64,000 nt of DNA from DATJZH01 sp052146815 (lineage in GTDB: Bacteria > Actinomycetota > Actinomycetes > Streptosporangiales > Streptosporangiaceae). The DNA lies in the NCBI GenBank assembly GCA_052146815.1, contig JBKQMG010000192.1, positions 1-64,000 on the forward strand, read 5' to 3'. Both the position numbers and the translations under genes were made by a program. Below the pieces are notes generated by a model, which did no database searches, was not told the origin of the DNA, and saw only the letters and a program-made list of their open reading frames with translations. Below, in pieces: positions 8,204 to 16,729 of the stretch. Each line of letters opens with the position of its first letter. Position 1 is the stretch's first letter.

Positions 8204-8542
8204 AGTGCTGCCACGGCACTTGCGTGATCAATAGGGGTCATGGGTGCATGGTGGTGGATCTGGCTGCGGTCGAGCTGGGCCGGGTGCGTGAGCGGATCGC
8301 GGGCCGGTTCGACCGTGCTGAGCCGCGGGCCCGGTCAGCGAGTATGTGTCGGGGCTGGTCGCGGGCCTGGAGCGGAAGAACGGCGGAGCCTGGCGGAGCG
8401 GGCGGATGAGGTCAGCCCGGATGGGATGCAGCGACTGCAGCGCCGCGCGGACTGGGATACCAGCGGGGTCCGGTGCCGGGCGGCGGGCACCCCCGATCAG
8501 GTGGCGTTCGCCACCAAGCCGCGGCAGGCCACGGCCGTGTAG
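8204..8542 (+). mobile_element. IS701-type transposase remnant (copy A)
   Basis: Pieces of an IS701-family transposase N-terminus lie in shifting frames: VRERIAGRFDRAEPRAR, SEYVSGLVAGLERKNGG, then LAERADEVSPDGMQRLQRRA. Directly after ADWDT the sequence jumps to RCRAAGTPDQVAFATKPRQA, which belongs about 90 residues further on in the intact protein, so the segment with the first catalytic Asp is deleted. A stop follows at 8540-8542. The first 70 bases match copy B in reverse orientation. Confidence 0.7.
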
Positions 8543-8790
8543 GCGAATTGCGCGGCGGCTCCGGGCGCCGAACTGCCCGCCGGGGTGATGACGGTCACGT
8601 GCACCGTGCCGGTGCCGGGCGGGGCGGTCGCATCGATCAGCGTGGCGCTTTGCACCGTGACGCCCGCCGCCTCGGCGCCGCCGAAGAAGACCGCGGTGGC
8701 GCCGCTGAAGTCGGTGCCGTGGATGGCGACGGCCGTGCCGCCGGTCGGCCCGCTGGCTGGGCTGATGCTGGTGATCGCCGGGAGTGCCAT
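8497..8790 (-). CDS. single IPT/TIG domain protein, 3' end built from IS DNA
   Basis: A 97-residue protein starting MALPAITSISPASGPTGGTA. Residues 3-85 form one complete IPT/TIG immunoglobulin-like domain (VAIHGTDFSGATAVFFGG, APPGTGTVHVTVITPAG, AQFAYT). GGAGGA lies 11 nt upstream of the ATG. No signal peptide or membrane segment is visible, which is unusual for a domain normally found in secreted proteins. The last dozen residues are read from the reverse strand of the IS701 remnant, so the gene probably lost its original 3' end and took its present stop from the insertion scar. The role is unknown; such domains usually mediate binding. Confidence 0.7.
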   Translation of the reverse strand: MALPAITSISPASGPTGGTAVAIHGTDFSGATAVFFGGAEAAGVTVQSATLIDATAPPGTGTVHVTVITPAGSSAPGAAAQFAYTAVACRGLVANAT

Positions 8791-8977
8791 GTCAGCTTGT
8801 CTCCTCCGTCTGTCAGCCGCCTGGCATGCCGCTGAGCCTTTCTGCTGGCTGTACTTGATTGCGGTTGGCCCGGCTCGCTATGCGCCGCCGACAGCAGCAT
8901 CTGCCCCGGCAGTGCCTGCCGCCTGGCCGCTGCTGCTCTTTTGCGACGTGCTCGTTCTTGGACGTGAGGGCATTTCC

Positions 8978-9043
8978 GGCCGCAGCCAGATCCACCAATG
9001 CACCCATGATCCCTATTGATCACGCAACTGCCGTTGCAGTACT
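8978..9043 (-). mobile_element. IS701-type 5' end remnant (copy B)
   Basis: About 66 bases read on the minus strand match the 5' end of copy A at close to 90%, including TTGCGTGATCAATAGGG and the start of the coding frame, MGALVDLAAAG. Homology stops after that. It lies inverted relative to copy A, about 430 bases away, with the IPT/TIG gene between them. Confidence 0.65.
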
Positions 9044-9104
9044 AAGCACGGGCCAACCAGGACCAGAGGCGGCTGATCCGCCGACCAGGCCGGACGCCGG
9101 CTGG

Positions 9105-9773
9105 TCAGCCTACGCCGCGCCGCGTGCCGTAGTGGCGCCGCTGCATCTCGGCGGTTACCTCGGCCAGCTCGCCGTCTGACAAGGTCCGCGGTGTCCCGTA
9201 GGACAGCGCCAGCCGGTATGTGCGTGCCAGCCACTCCAGCAGCAGCGCCCGGTCGTATGCCTGGGCGATGCTGGCGCCGCAGGTCAGCGCGCCGTGGTTG
9301 CGCAAGATCACCGCGCTGCGGCCGGCCATCGCGGCCGCGACGGCCCGGGCAAGTTCGGCAGTGCCGAAGCGGTGATAGGGCGCGACCCTGACCGGGCCGC
9401 CGAGGCCGGTGATGGCGTAGTGAACGGCCGGCAGTTCCTCCCGCGCCGACGACAGCGCGACCACTTCGCCGGAGTGGGTGTGGACGATGGCCGTGGCCCG
9501 GGTAACCGCGTAGACGGCCAGGTGCATGGGGGTTTCCGAGGAGGGCGCCTCGGCCGCGTCGAGCTCGGTGCCGTCCAGCCCGAGGACGCAGATGTCACTC
9601 GCGCGCATGTCGCGGTGGCCGATGCCCGACGGCGTGATCAGGACGACATCGCCGAGCCGGGCGCTGAGGTTGCCGGCGCTCCCGACGGCCAGCCCGTCGT
9701 CCACCAGCCGGGCGCTGTAGGTGACGAGCTGCTCGCGGGCGGCACGCAGGTCGGCCGGGTCCGGGCGTGACAT
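9105..9773 (-). CDS. class II aldolase/adducin family protein
   Basis: A 222-residue enzyme of the L-fuculose-phosphate/L-ribulose-phosphate 4-epimerase family. The zinc site is visible as HTHS (about residues 97-100) and RNHG (about 156-159), and the acid as SSETPMHLAVY (about 78-88). GSAGNLSARLGD binds the phosphate in relatives. It should act in the cytoplasm on a phosphorylated or related sugar through retro-aldol or epimerase chemistry. ATG 9773 (MSRPDPADLR) is preferred over the in-frame ATG at 9842, whose leader MQVRGARSGRLRC is not family-like. A second family member lies at 15965-16633, but they are not close copies. Confidence 0.82.
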   Translation of the reverse strand: MSRPDPADLRAAREQLVTYSARLVDDGLAVGSAGNLSARLGDVVLITPSGIGHRDMRASDICVLGLDGTELDAAEAPSSETPMHLAVYAVTRATAIVHTHSGEVVALSSAREELPAVHYAITGLGGPVRVAPYHRFGTAELARAVAAAMAGRSAVILRNHGALTCGASIAQAYDRALLLEWLARTYRLALSYGTPRTLSDGELAEVTAEMQRRHYGTRRGVG

Positions 9774-10016
9774 CTGGCTAAGGATGTCAGACCGACTCCA
9801 GGCACAACGCAGCCGCCCGCTCCGGGCGCCCCTGACCTGCACTCATCGCGCGCGGCCAGCCGCCGGCGCCGGTTGCGGCCGCCAGGGGCTGGCCCGATCG
9901 GCCCTATTCCAGCCGCGTGGCGGCCCGCGTGGCCGTCCGGCTCCGTATACGTTCAGTAGGCAAGCGTGGTGTTTCTGTACACGCGACAACGGCTAAGACG
10001 TAAGCAGGCATCAGCA

Positions 10017-11627
10017 GTGAGCAAGGACAGCCGAACCTGTGCGCTGGGCCGGTCAGCCGATCTCGGTCGGGGGGCGCCCTGGCCAGCCGATGCAGCCCCG
10101 CAGACCGATCGCAGGGCGAAGGTCCTCGGCTGGTCCGCGGCAGCGGGCCTGAGCAGCTCGCTCCTGCTCCTTGTCGCCGCCTCGGCGGTCCGCAACAGCT
10201 GGTCCCGGCCGAGGATCGGGCTGCCGCCCGCCGGGCCGCCGTGGGAGTTCGCGCTGCACCCCCCGGCCTCGCTGACCACGGTGACGCTGATCCTGTGGGC
10301 GGCGGCCGTCATCGGCGCCGCCGGGGTGGCGGCCGGTCTGGCCGCCGTAGCGCGCGGCGCGCGGCCGCCGGTCCGGGCGCTGATCGCGGCCTCCGTCGTG
10401 GCCACCGCCGTGCTCACCGTCCTGCCGCCGGCGGGATCCACCGATGCCCTCGACTACGCGGTATACGGCCGGATCGTGCTGCTGGGCCACAGTCCCTACG
10501 GGATGACCCCGCAGCAGCTGCGCCTGACTGGCGATCCCGTCGGCCTGGCCGCACCGCACCAGTGGCGCAACCACGTGTCGGTGTACGGGCCGGCCGCCAC
10601 CGCCGAGCAGTGGGCCGCTGCGGAACTCGGCGGCTCCTCGATCACGCGGATCGTCTTCTGGCTCAAGCTGTGGGACGCGCTGGCCTTCCTGGCCGTGATG
10701 CTCGCCCTCGACCGGCTGCTGCGCGCCCACCCGGCGCGGCGGGCCCGGGCTCACCTGCTCTGGTCGGCCAACCCGCTGCTGCTGTGGTGCCTGATGGCCG
10801 CCGGGCACATCGACGTCCTCGCCGCCGCGCTGGGCTTCCTCGGCCTGATCGCGCTGGGCGAGCAGGCCAGATCCGGCACTCCGCGCCTGTTCCGGGTACT
10901 GGCTGCGGGCGCGCTCGTCGGGCTGGCGGCGGACCTGAAGATCACCTACTTGCTGTTCGCGGCGGGAATCGCGTGGGCGGCCCGCCGGTCGCCGGCCGCA
11001 TTGGCCGGTGCCGCGGCGGCGGTCCTTGCCGTGCTCGCGCCGTCCTACCTGTGGTTCGGCCGGCCCGCCGTCAGGGCCCTGCTCGCCCGCAGCGAGAAGG
11101 CCACCATCGACAGTTTCTACCGGCTGCTGCGGGTGCCGATGAAGCCGGGGATCGTTCTGCTGCTGCTCGCCGGGCTCGCGCTCGTCGTCGTTGCCGCGCT
11201 GCTGGTGCGGCGCCTTCCCGACGGCATTACCGGGCGGCCGGCCATACATGTTGCCCTGGCGCTCAGCATCGCCTGGCTGTTCGTCTGGCCCTATCAGCTG
11301 CCCTGGTACGACACGATGGCGATATGCCTGCTCGCGCTCTACCCGGCCTCGCGACTGGACTGGCTGGTCCTGCTGCGACTGGCGGCAGGGGCTCTCGCCG
11401 TCCTGCCCGGCACCGGCCGGCTGGACCAGATGGCGGCGCTGGCCGGGGCCACCAGGGCCCTCCACCTCGCGATCACCCCGGCCCTCATGCTGGCCGCGGT
11501 CGCGGGCCTGATCTGGCTCTGCGTGTCCGGCGCCTGGAATATGGGCCCGGGCTTTGCCCTCCCTGGCGTGCCGCTCGCTCAGGCGCGGGCGCCGAACGCG
11601 AAGGCCAGCAGGGACGCGGCCGTGTAG
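10017..11627 (+). CDS. GT-C mannosyltransferase-like membrane protein (MptB type), copy 1
   Basis: A polytopic membrane protein of about 536 residues. PPAGSTDALDYAVYGRI (the acidic first outer loop of GT-C enzymes), NHVSVYGPAATAEQW, RIVFWLKLWDALAF, LLWSANPLLLWCLMAAGHID and WPYQLPWYDTMAICLLALYP match the actinobacterial alpha-1,6-mannosyltransferases that use polyprenyl-phosphate mannose to extend lipomannan-type chains. Acceptor and product cannot be read. GTG 10017 is chosen (SKDSR start, GCAGG upstream); GTG 9966 would add 17 residues. The 3' end overlaps the convergent GH9 remnant by 49 bases. Two paralogues lie at 42.7-46.2 kb. Confidence 0.82.
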   Translation: MSKDSRTCALGRSADLGRGAPWPADAAPQTDRRAKVLGWSAAAGLSSSLLLLVAASAVRNSWSRPRIGLPPAGPPWEFALHPPASLTTVTLILWAAAVIGAAGVAAGLAAVARGARPPVRALIAASVVATAVLTVLPPAGSTDALDYAVYGRIVLLGHSPYGMTPQQLRLTGDPVGLAAPHQWRNHVSVYGPAATAEQWAAAELGGSSITRIVFWLKLWDALAFLAVMLALDRLLRAHPARRARAHLLWSANPLLLWCLMAAGHIDVLAAALGFLGLIALGEQARSGTPRLFRVLAAGALVGLAADLKITYLLFAAGIAWAARRSPAALAGAAAAVLAVLAPSYLWFGRPAVRALLARSEKATIDSFYRLLRVPMKPGIVLLLLAGLALVVVAALLVRRLPDGITGRPAIHVALALSIAWLFVWPYQLPWYDTMAICLLALYPASRLDWLVLLRLAAGALAVLPGTGRLDQMAALAGATRALHLAITPALMLAAVAGLIWLCVSGAWNMGPGFALPGVPLAQARAPNAKASRDAAV

Positions 11628-13322
11628 TCGTCGGCGGGCTCGACGGACGGCCAGCTCACGACGTTGTCCTCGTAGGAGACGGCGCGCGTGTCGAATGGCC
11701 TGTAGCGGCCAGCGCTGCAGGCACGCATCGTGGCCAGGCTGCCCAGGCCGTGGAAGTTGACCGTGCTGCTCGGGCCGTCGGTGGTCGCGCCGAGCTGCAC
11801 GTCCCCGCGGCCATTCAGCGAGCCGGCCAGGTTGGCGATCTCGCTCTGCATGCAGTGCGGGAAGACGCTTCCGGCTCCTACGACGAACGAGCTGCCCCAC
11901 GCGTTGGCGCCGAGCGCGAAGTTCAGCTGCTGCTGCGCGAATGACCGGTACCTGGCCGAACCGCCGTAGCGCTGGAACAGCGCGTCGGTGATGAACAGGC
12001 CGAACGCATGGGGGCTGGCGTCGGCCGGCCCGAGATCAGCCCCGAGCCCGAACGGGGCGCCCTTGGCCCAGCGTTCGCCCACCCGCAGCTGGGCCGCCAG
12101 GTCGGCCAGCAGGACGCGCCGGTCGATGACCGGGCGCAGCGGCGTCCGCGCGATGGCCGCTAGCAGCTCACCCTCGGCCACGGCGCCGGTGTCGTAAAGG
12201 TTCAGCGTGTCGCCGCCAGCCGGGTGCCCCCTGCGCGATGTAGGCCCGCGCCCACCTGGCCGCGGTGCGCAGGTCGGCCGCGAGCCGCGCGCCCCGGACG
12301 CCGAGGGCCTCGTCGGCAAACGCGATTCCCGCCGCGCCCCAGAGCATGTCGCTCTTCCACTGGCTTCCCGGATAGTAGTCATGCGCGAACGTGGTGAGGA
12401 TCGCGCCGACGTGCGAGGTCCGGGCCATCGCGAAGACCTCGCGGGCCGGCCAGAGCAGGGCGCGGGCGCCCCGGCGATCGCGGGCCGCCGCCACCTGTGC
12501 GCCCAGCGCGAAGTCGGCGGCGAAACGGCCGGCCAGGTCCGGGCTGACCGCGTGCCCCGGCGGCGCGGCCTCGAAGACGGGGCGGTACTTGACGTAATGG
12601 GCGCTCGGGCCCGGCTTGGCGCCCCGGCCGACCCGCAGCCGGTCTTCCTGCTGGGGAAGGAACCAGAAGTTGTAGTCGCCCTGGATCGTGTTGCTGGCGT
12701 TGCCGTTGCCGATGCCAACCTGGACGTACATGACCTTGCGGACCGGTTCCAGATCTTGCTGATCCAGTTCAGCCCGAAACCGGCCTCGGGACCGAGGGTC
12801 GGGTACCGGCCGGGAAAGTCCCGCTGCGCGATCAGCATCAGCGCGTCGGCGTAGCTGGCGGTATAGGCGAACTTCTCGTAGCCCCCGCCAGCGTCGAACC
12901 AGCCGCCGGACACATTGACCGGGCCGCCGATGCGGGTGAGCTTCCCGAGCAGATTGTCATTGCTGTCATAACGGGGATCGGCGTATACGGTCGCGCGCCG
13001 GCCGGTCAGGTTGGCCGGGCGGCGGTGCAGGACCGAGCGGACGACGGCGGCGCCCTCTCGCTCCGAGGCAAAGAAGCGCACCGCGTTCAGCACGAGCCGG
13101 TGATAGAGGTCTCCCGGCGCGGCAATCCGGAACGACGGTGACAGGGCCGCCCCGGGCCGCAGGACCCTGATCCGGTACCCGCCCGGCCGGCGCAGCGCGC
13201 TGAAGTCGAGCCGGTAGACCGCGCGGTAGCCGGCGTTCCACCGGCCAAGGCCGGCCGTCGACCGGCCGCGGGTAGGCAATGCCATCGCGGCCGACAATGA
13301 CGAAGCTGACGCCGGCGCGCAC
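11579..13322 (-). pseudogene. glycoside hydrolase family 9 remnant with frameshifts
   Basis: Parts of a GH9 enzyme with its N-terminal Ig-like domain are spread over frames: VSFVIVGRDGIAYPR, then GRWNAGYRAVYRLDFSALRR and NVSGGWFDAGGGYEKFAYTA, then MYVQVGIGNGNASNTIQGDY in a second frame, and back to TLNLYDTGAVAEGEL, FPHCMQSEIANLAGSLNG and VEPADDYTAASLLAF. Shifts lie near 13265, 12745 and 12227 (the last an extra G in a G-run). No signal peptide or start survives, and the 5' end joins the broken SDR gene. The catalytic-base motif, normally DAGD, reads DAGGG, and the C-terminal Glu is present. It once hydrolysed beta-glucan-like polymers, if intact; now probably dead. Confidence 0.75.
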
Positions 13323-13989
13323 CGCCGCCGGGGTCCTCGGCCCCGAACGAGGTGCGCACGACGCCGGGATGCAGGGCGTTGGCGGTCACCGAGGTCCCCT
13401 GCAGATTCCTGGCCAGCTCGTAGGTGAAGAGCACGTTGGCGAGCTTGGACTGGTTGTAAGCCCGAGCGCCGGAGCAGGACCGCTCGCCTTGCAGGTCGTC
13501 GAAGTCGATCCGCCCTACGGCCTGCATGTTGGAAGAGACCGTGATCACCCGGGCGGGGGCGCTGTCCTTCAGCCGGCCGAGAAGCAGGCTGGTGAGCAGG
13601 AACGGCGCGAGATGGTTCAGGGCGAAGGTGCGCTCGAGCCCGTCGGCGGTGACGTGCCGGGTATTCCAGTACCCGCCGACGTTGTTGATCAGCACATCGA
13701 TCCCGGAAAGGCTCCGGAGCACTTCGCCGGCCAGTCGCCGCACCTGCGCCTGCGAGGACAGGTCCGCGACGAACACGTTCACCTGCCCGCCGCCGGCTGC
13801 GCGTATCTCGCGAGCCGCGTCCTCGGTCCGCGCGCGGTCCCGGCCCGTGATCGCCAGATGCGCCCCCATCGCGGCGAGACCCAGGGCCGTCGCCTTGCCG
13901 ATGCCCGCGGTGCCGCCAGTCACCAGCACCGTCTGGCCGGCCATTACCGGCCCGCGGATCTGCTGCGTGTTCGTGCTCCCTCCGTACAT
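13087..13989 (-). pseudogene. short-chain dehydrogenase, 3'-truncated and fused to GH9 DNA
   Basis: Residues 18-221 are a good retinol-dehydrogenase-like SDR: VLVTGGTAGIGKATALG (NAD(P) loop), DVLINNVGGYWN, ITVSSNMQAVGRI and the active-site pair YNQSKLAN. After TSFGAEDPGG (about 13325) the family sequence stops and the frame runs through GH9 DNA in a wrong frame to 13087. The usual last 70-80 residues, needed for the substrate lid, are lost. ATG 13989 or 13944 could start it; neither has a clear ribosome site, though GGAGGGAG lies just inside the 13989 start. A deletion between two convergent-origin genes best explains the join. Confidence 0.7.
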
Positions 13990-14047
13990 GTTCGGTACGC
14001 GCCAGGCCCAGGCCCGTATTTGCGCACTGAAACGGCACCCGAGCCGC

Positions 14048-15082
14048 TCAGATGGAGATGACGACCTTTCCTCGCACCTTTCCGGCTTCGAGGGAGGCCA
14101 TGGCCTCCGGCACCTGGTCCAGCGGGTAGGTCCTGTCGATGCTCGGCGTCACCGTGCCGGCCTCGATGAGAGCACCGAGCCGTTCGAGGTCACTGGCACG
14201 CTGCCGGGCGGTGACCATGGTCAGCCGCTGAGCGATGAATGGTGACAGGGCCAGGGCCCGGAACTGCCGATCCATGCCGGTCCAGTGACCGCCGTCTTCG
14301 CCGCCGACGATGACGGCGGTCCCGGTGGGCGCGAGCGCGCGGCGCAGCCGTGACAGGACGGGATTCCCTGCGATGTCGACGATCAGGTCGTAGCGGTGCG
14401 CACCGTCGGCGAAATCGTCGCGGGTGTAGTCGAGGACATGGTCGGCGCCGAGGGATCGCACCAGGTCGAGCTTGGTAGTGCTGCACACGCCGGTGACCTC
14501 CGCGCCGAAGGCCTTCGCCAGCTGGACGGCGTAGCTGCCGACGCCGCCCGACGCGCCGGTGATCAGCACTTTCTGTCCTGGCCGGACGTGGCCGACATCG
14601 GTCAGGGCCTGCAGGGCGGTGAACCCCGACACCGGAACCGCCGCGGCCTCGTCGAACGAGACATTGGCCGGCTTGCGGGCGAGCTTGTCTTCCCGCGCCG
14701 CAGCGTACTCGGCGAAGGAGCCCCGGCCGATCCCGAACACCTCGTCACCCACCGAGAACCTGGTCACCTTCGAACCGGCCGCAATGACCGTGCCCGCGAC
14801 ATCGATTCCTGGCACCGGGTTCCTCGGCGCCCGGAGTCCGACCACGAGGCGGAGCAGATACGGCCGCCCGGTCATCAGATGCCAGCTCCCCCGGTCGAGG
14901 CCTGCCGCGTGCACGCGCAGGAGCACCTCGTCGTCGCCCGCCTCGGGTGGGGAGATCTGCGCCAGTCGCAACACGCCGACTGAGCCGTAACCATTCGCCA
15001 CGATGGCGCGCATCGTGCCTTCGGCTGCTGGCGGGCTGGTGGCGTCGCCGCTGATCGCAGTGTGCTGCCGTGCATGTCCCAT
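14048..15082 (-). CDS. NAD(P)H:quinone reductase-like medium-chain dehydrogenase
   Basis: A 344-residue zinc-independent medium-chain dehydrogenase. The catalytic domain has LLRVHAAGLDRGSWHLMTGR and PGIDVAGTVIAAGSKVTRF; the Rossmann segment is VLITGASGGVGSYAVQLAKA, followed by GADHVLDYTRDDF. The cysteine ligands of zinc alcohol dehydrogenases are absent, which fits a quinone-oxidoreductase or enone-reductase role using NADPH. ATG 15082 has GAGAGGAAG upstream; an internal Met at 15013 (MRAIVANGYG) starts the conserved part, so the 23-residue leader is variable. It is divergent from the TetR gene at 15214 and shares operators with it, so it is probably the repressor's target. Confidence 0.87.
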   Translation of the reverse strand: MGHARQHTAISGDATSPPAAEGTMRAIVANGYGSVGVLRLAQISPPEAGDDEVLLRVHAAGLDRGSWHLMTGRPYLLRLVVGLRAPRNPVPGIDVAGTVIAAGSKVTRFSVGDEVFGIGRGSFAEYAAAREDKLARKPANVSFDEAAAVPVSGFTALQALTDVGHVRPGQKVLITGASGGVGSYAVQLAKAFGAEVTGVCSTTKLDLVRSLGADHVLDYTRDDFADGAHRYDLIVDIAGNPVLSRLRRALAPTGTAVIVGGEDGGHWTGMDRQFRALALSPFIAQRLTMVTARQRASDLERLGALIEAGTVTPSIDRTYPLDQVPEAMASLEAGKVRGKVVISI

Positions 15083-15092
15083 GACTGCTTCC

Positions 15093-15134
15093 TCTCGGAC
15101 CAGTTCTCTCGGCCAGTTCCTCTCGGACCAGTGA
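15093..15134. repeat. 14-bp tandem repeat, three copies
   Basis: TCTCGGACCAGTTC, TCTCGGCCAGTTCC and TCTCGGACCAGTGA follow one another directly. They lie in the leader of the dehydrogenase gene, ending just before its ribosome site. Confidence 0.85.
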
Positions 15135-15149
15135 TGCGCGGCCTGCTCG

Positions 15150-15184
15150 CCGTACTTAGTACGGCACGCTACAGTACTAAGTAC
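15150..15184. promoter_or_regulatory. paired TetR operators
   Basis: Two palindromes share the core GTACT-W-AGTAC: CCGTACTTAGTACGG (15150-15164, 7-base arms) and GTACTAAGTAC (15174-15184). Their centres are 22 bases apart, about two helix turns on one face. They lie between the divergent dehydrogenase and TetR genes. TetR binding is inferred from position and symmetry. Confidence 0.75.
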
Positions 15185-15213
15185 GAAAGCGCCATGGCCC
15201 CAGGAGCGAGCTG

Positions 15214-15927
15214 TTGAAGCCTGTGAGAGAGAGTTCAGCAGAACGTATTGCGCTCAGCCGCGAGCGGGTGCTGCGCGGCGCCGTCGCCCTCGCTGACACG
15301 GCGGGAATCGGAGCGCTGACGATGCGCTCTCTCGCCCGGGAACTCGGCGTCAAGCCGATGTCGCTGTACCACTACGTCGCCAGCAAGGACGAGATCCTCG
15401 ACGGCATCGTGGATCTCGTCTTCAGTGAGATCGAGCTACCGTCGGCCAATGGTGAGTGGCGGTCGCAGATGCACCGCCGGGCGGTCTCGGCCCGGCGCGT
15501 CCTGAGGCGCCATCCATGGGCGATCGGGCTCATGGAGTCACGAGCCAACCCTGGCCCTGCGACGCTGCGTCACCACGAAGCGACCATCGCCACCTTGCGC
15601 GGGGCGGGCTTCTCGGTGGCCATGACCGCCCACGCTTACGCCCTGCTGGACAGCTACGTGTACGGATTCGCGCTCCAGGAGGCCTCTCTGCCGTTCACCA
15701 GAGACACCGTCGCCGAAGTGGCCGAGCCGATCGCGCAGCAACTCTCGGCCGATGAGTACCCCCACTTCGCCGAGATGGCGGCCGAGCTCATCCTCCAGCC
15801 CGGCTACGACTTCGGCGACGAGTTCGAGTTCGGTCTCAGGATGATCCTCGACGCCCTGGCCAGATCGATCCCCGGCGACCGCGAACTACCGCCACCACGA
15901 AGTGAAAGTGAAGCTGGAGTGGCGTGA
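15214..15927 (+). CDS. TetR-family regulator (TetR_C type)
   Basis: A 237-residue regulator. The helix-turn-helix reads MRSLARELGVKPMSLYHYVA (about 34-53), the hallmark of TetR proteins, and the long helical C-terminal half (AYALLDSYVYGFALQE) resembles the TetR class C ligand domain. TTG 15214 is the start: GGAGCGAG lies 3-10 nt upstream. The gene is divergent from the quinone-reductase-like gene, with two matching palindromes between them, so it most likely represses both itself and that enzyme until a small molecule binds. The ligand cannot be predicted. Confidence 0.9.
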   Translation: MKPVRESSAERIALSRERVLRGAVALADTAGIGALTMRSLARELGVKPMSLYHYVASKDEILDGIVDLVFSEIELPSANGEWRSQMHRRAVSARRVLRRHPWAIGLMESRANPGPATLRHHEATIATLRGAGFSVAMTAHAYALLDSYVYGFALQEASLPFTRDTVAEVAEPIAQQLSADEYPHFAEMAAELILQPGYDFGDEFEFGLRMILDALARSIPGDRELPPPRSESEAGVA

Positions 15928-15964
15928 AGCTGGCGCGTGCCCCTTCAACTAGGTGCCCCTGGAA

Positions 15965-16633
15965 TCAGGCATGCGCTGTTCCCCTGCTGTCGAAGGTCAT
16001 GGCCCGCTGCAGAGCCGCTGCCCGCAGTTCACCGGGAATCTCCGCCGGGCCGCCGAGGCCGGCGGCGTTAATGCCCGCCTGAGCGGCCTCCTCGACGACT
16101 CCGCCTACCAGGATGGCCAGGTCGGGGCTGCGGTGGAAGACCAGCACGCCGTGGTTGGCCAGCAGCACGGCGGGAACTCCCGGCGTGACCGCGGCCCGGA
16201 TGTTCGCCACCGCCTCGTCGGACCCGCGCGGACCGTAGCCCGCCACGGGCACGCCGTAAGCCAGGCCGAACATAGCCAGGGCCTCGACCCAGCACCCGAT
16301 CGGGCGGTGGGCGACGGCATAGGCGGTGGCGTAGGGAGAATGCGCATGCAGGACGCAGCCCACCTCGGGATGATCGGCATACATGGCCGTGTGCATGGCG
16401 ACAACGGCCCCCTGGATCGGCGGCAGCTCGCCTTCCAGCAAGGTTCCGTCCAGGCCGACCCTGACCACGGCGGAGGCCGCGTGGCCCCGCAGTGAGGGGC
16501 CTGCCGTGAAGTACATCTCCGCGGCACCCGGCACCCGGATGCTCACGTTGCCATGCCCGTTCGCGGAGATCGCGCCGCTGGCGACCACCCGCTCGGCCGT
16601 GTCGATTACCTGGTCGACCAGTTCCTTATCCAT
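15965..16633 (-). CDS. class II aldolase family protein
   Basis: A 222-residue member of the fuculose-phosphate aldolase/ribulose-phosphate epimerase family. It has NGHGNVSIRV, an acid in PPIQGAVVAMHTAMYADHPE, the zinc motif HAHSPYATAYA and LLANHGVLVFHR. The usual SxE(T/P)xxH acid is replaced by PIQGAVVAMH, so the acid may differ. ATG 16633 is chosen since GGGGGA sits 7 nt upstream; the longer frame to 16744 adds no family sequence. It converges with the TetR gene and is divergent from the methyltransferase. Substrate unknown. Confidence 0.8.
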   Translation of the reverse strand: MDKELVDQVIDTAERVVASGAISANGHGNVSIRVPGAAEMYFTAGPSLRGHAASAVVRVGLDGTLLEGELPPIQGAVVAMHTAMYADHPEVGCVLHAHSPYATAYAVAHRPIGCWVEALAMFGLAYGVPVAGYGPRGSDEAVANIRAAVTPGVPAVLLANHGVLVFHRSPDLAILVGGVVEEAAQAGINAAGLGGPAEIPGELRAAALQRAMTFDSRGTAHA

Positions 16634-16729
16634 GACAGATTCCCCCAAGTCCGTGCGGCCATGACGCGAGCTCAGCAGGCAGGCCAGGCCGGTGACCGAC
16701 GCTTCAACTGTGCAGGCTAGCGTGTCGGT

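Noticed and set aside
10053..11900. A 615-codon open frame antisense to the first GT-C gene
   Set aside because: Its product is almost only Arg, Gly, Gln and Pro, the usual shadow of a high-GC gene. The plus strand encodes a clear membrane enzyme.
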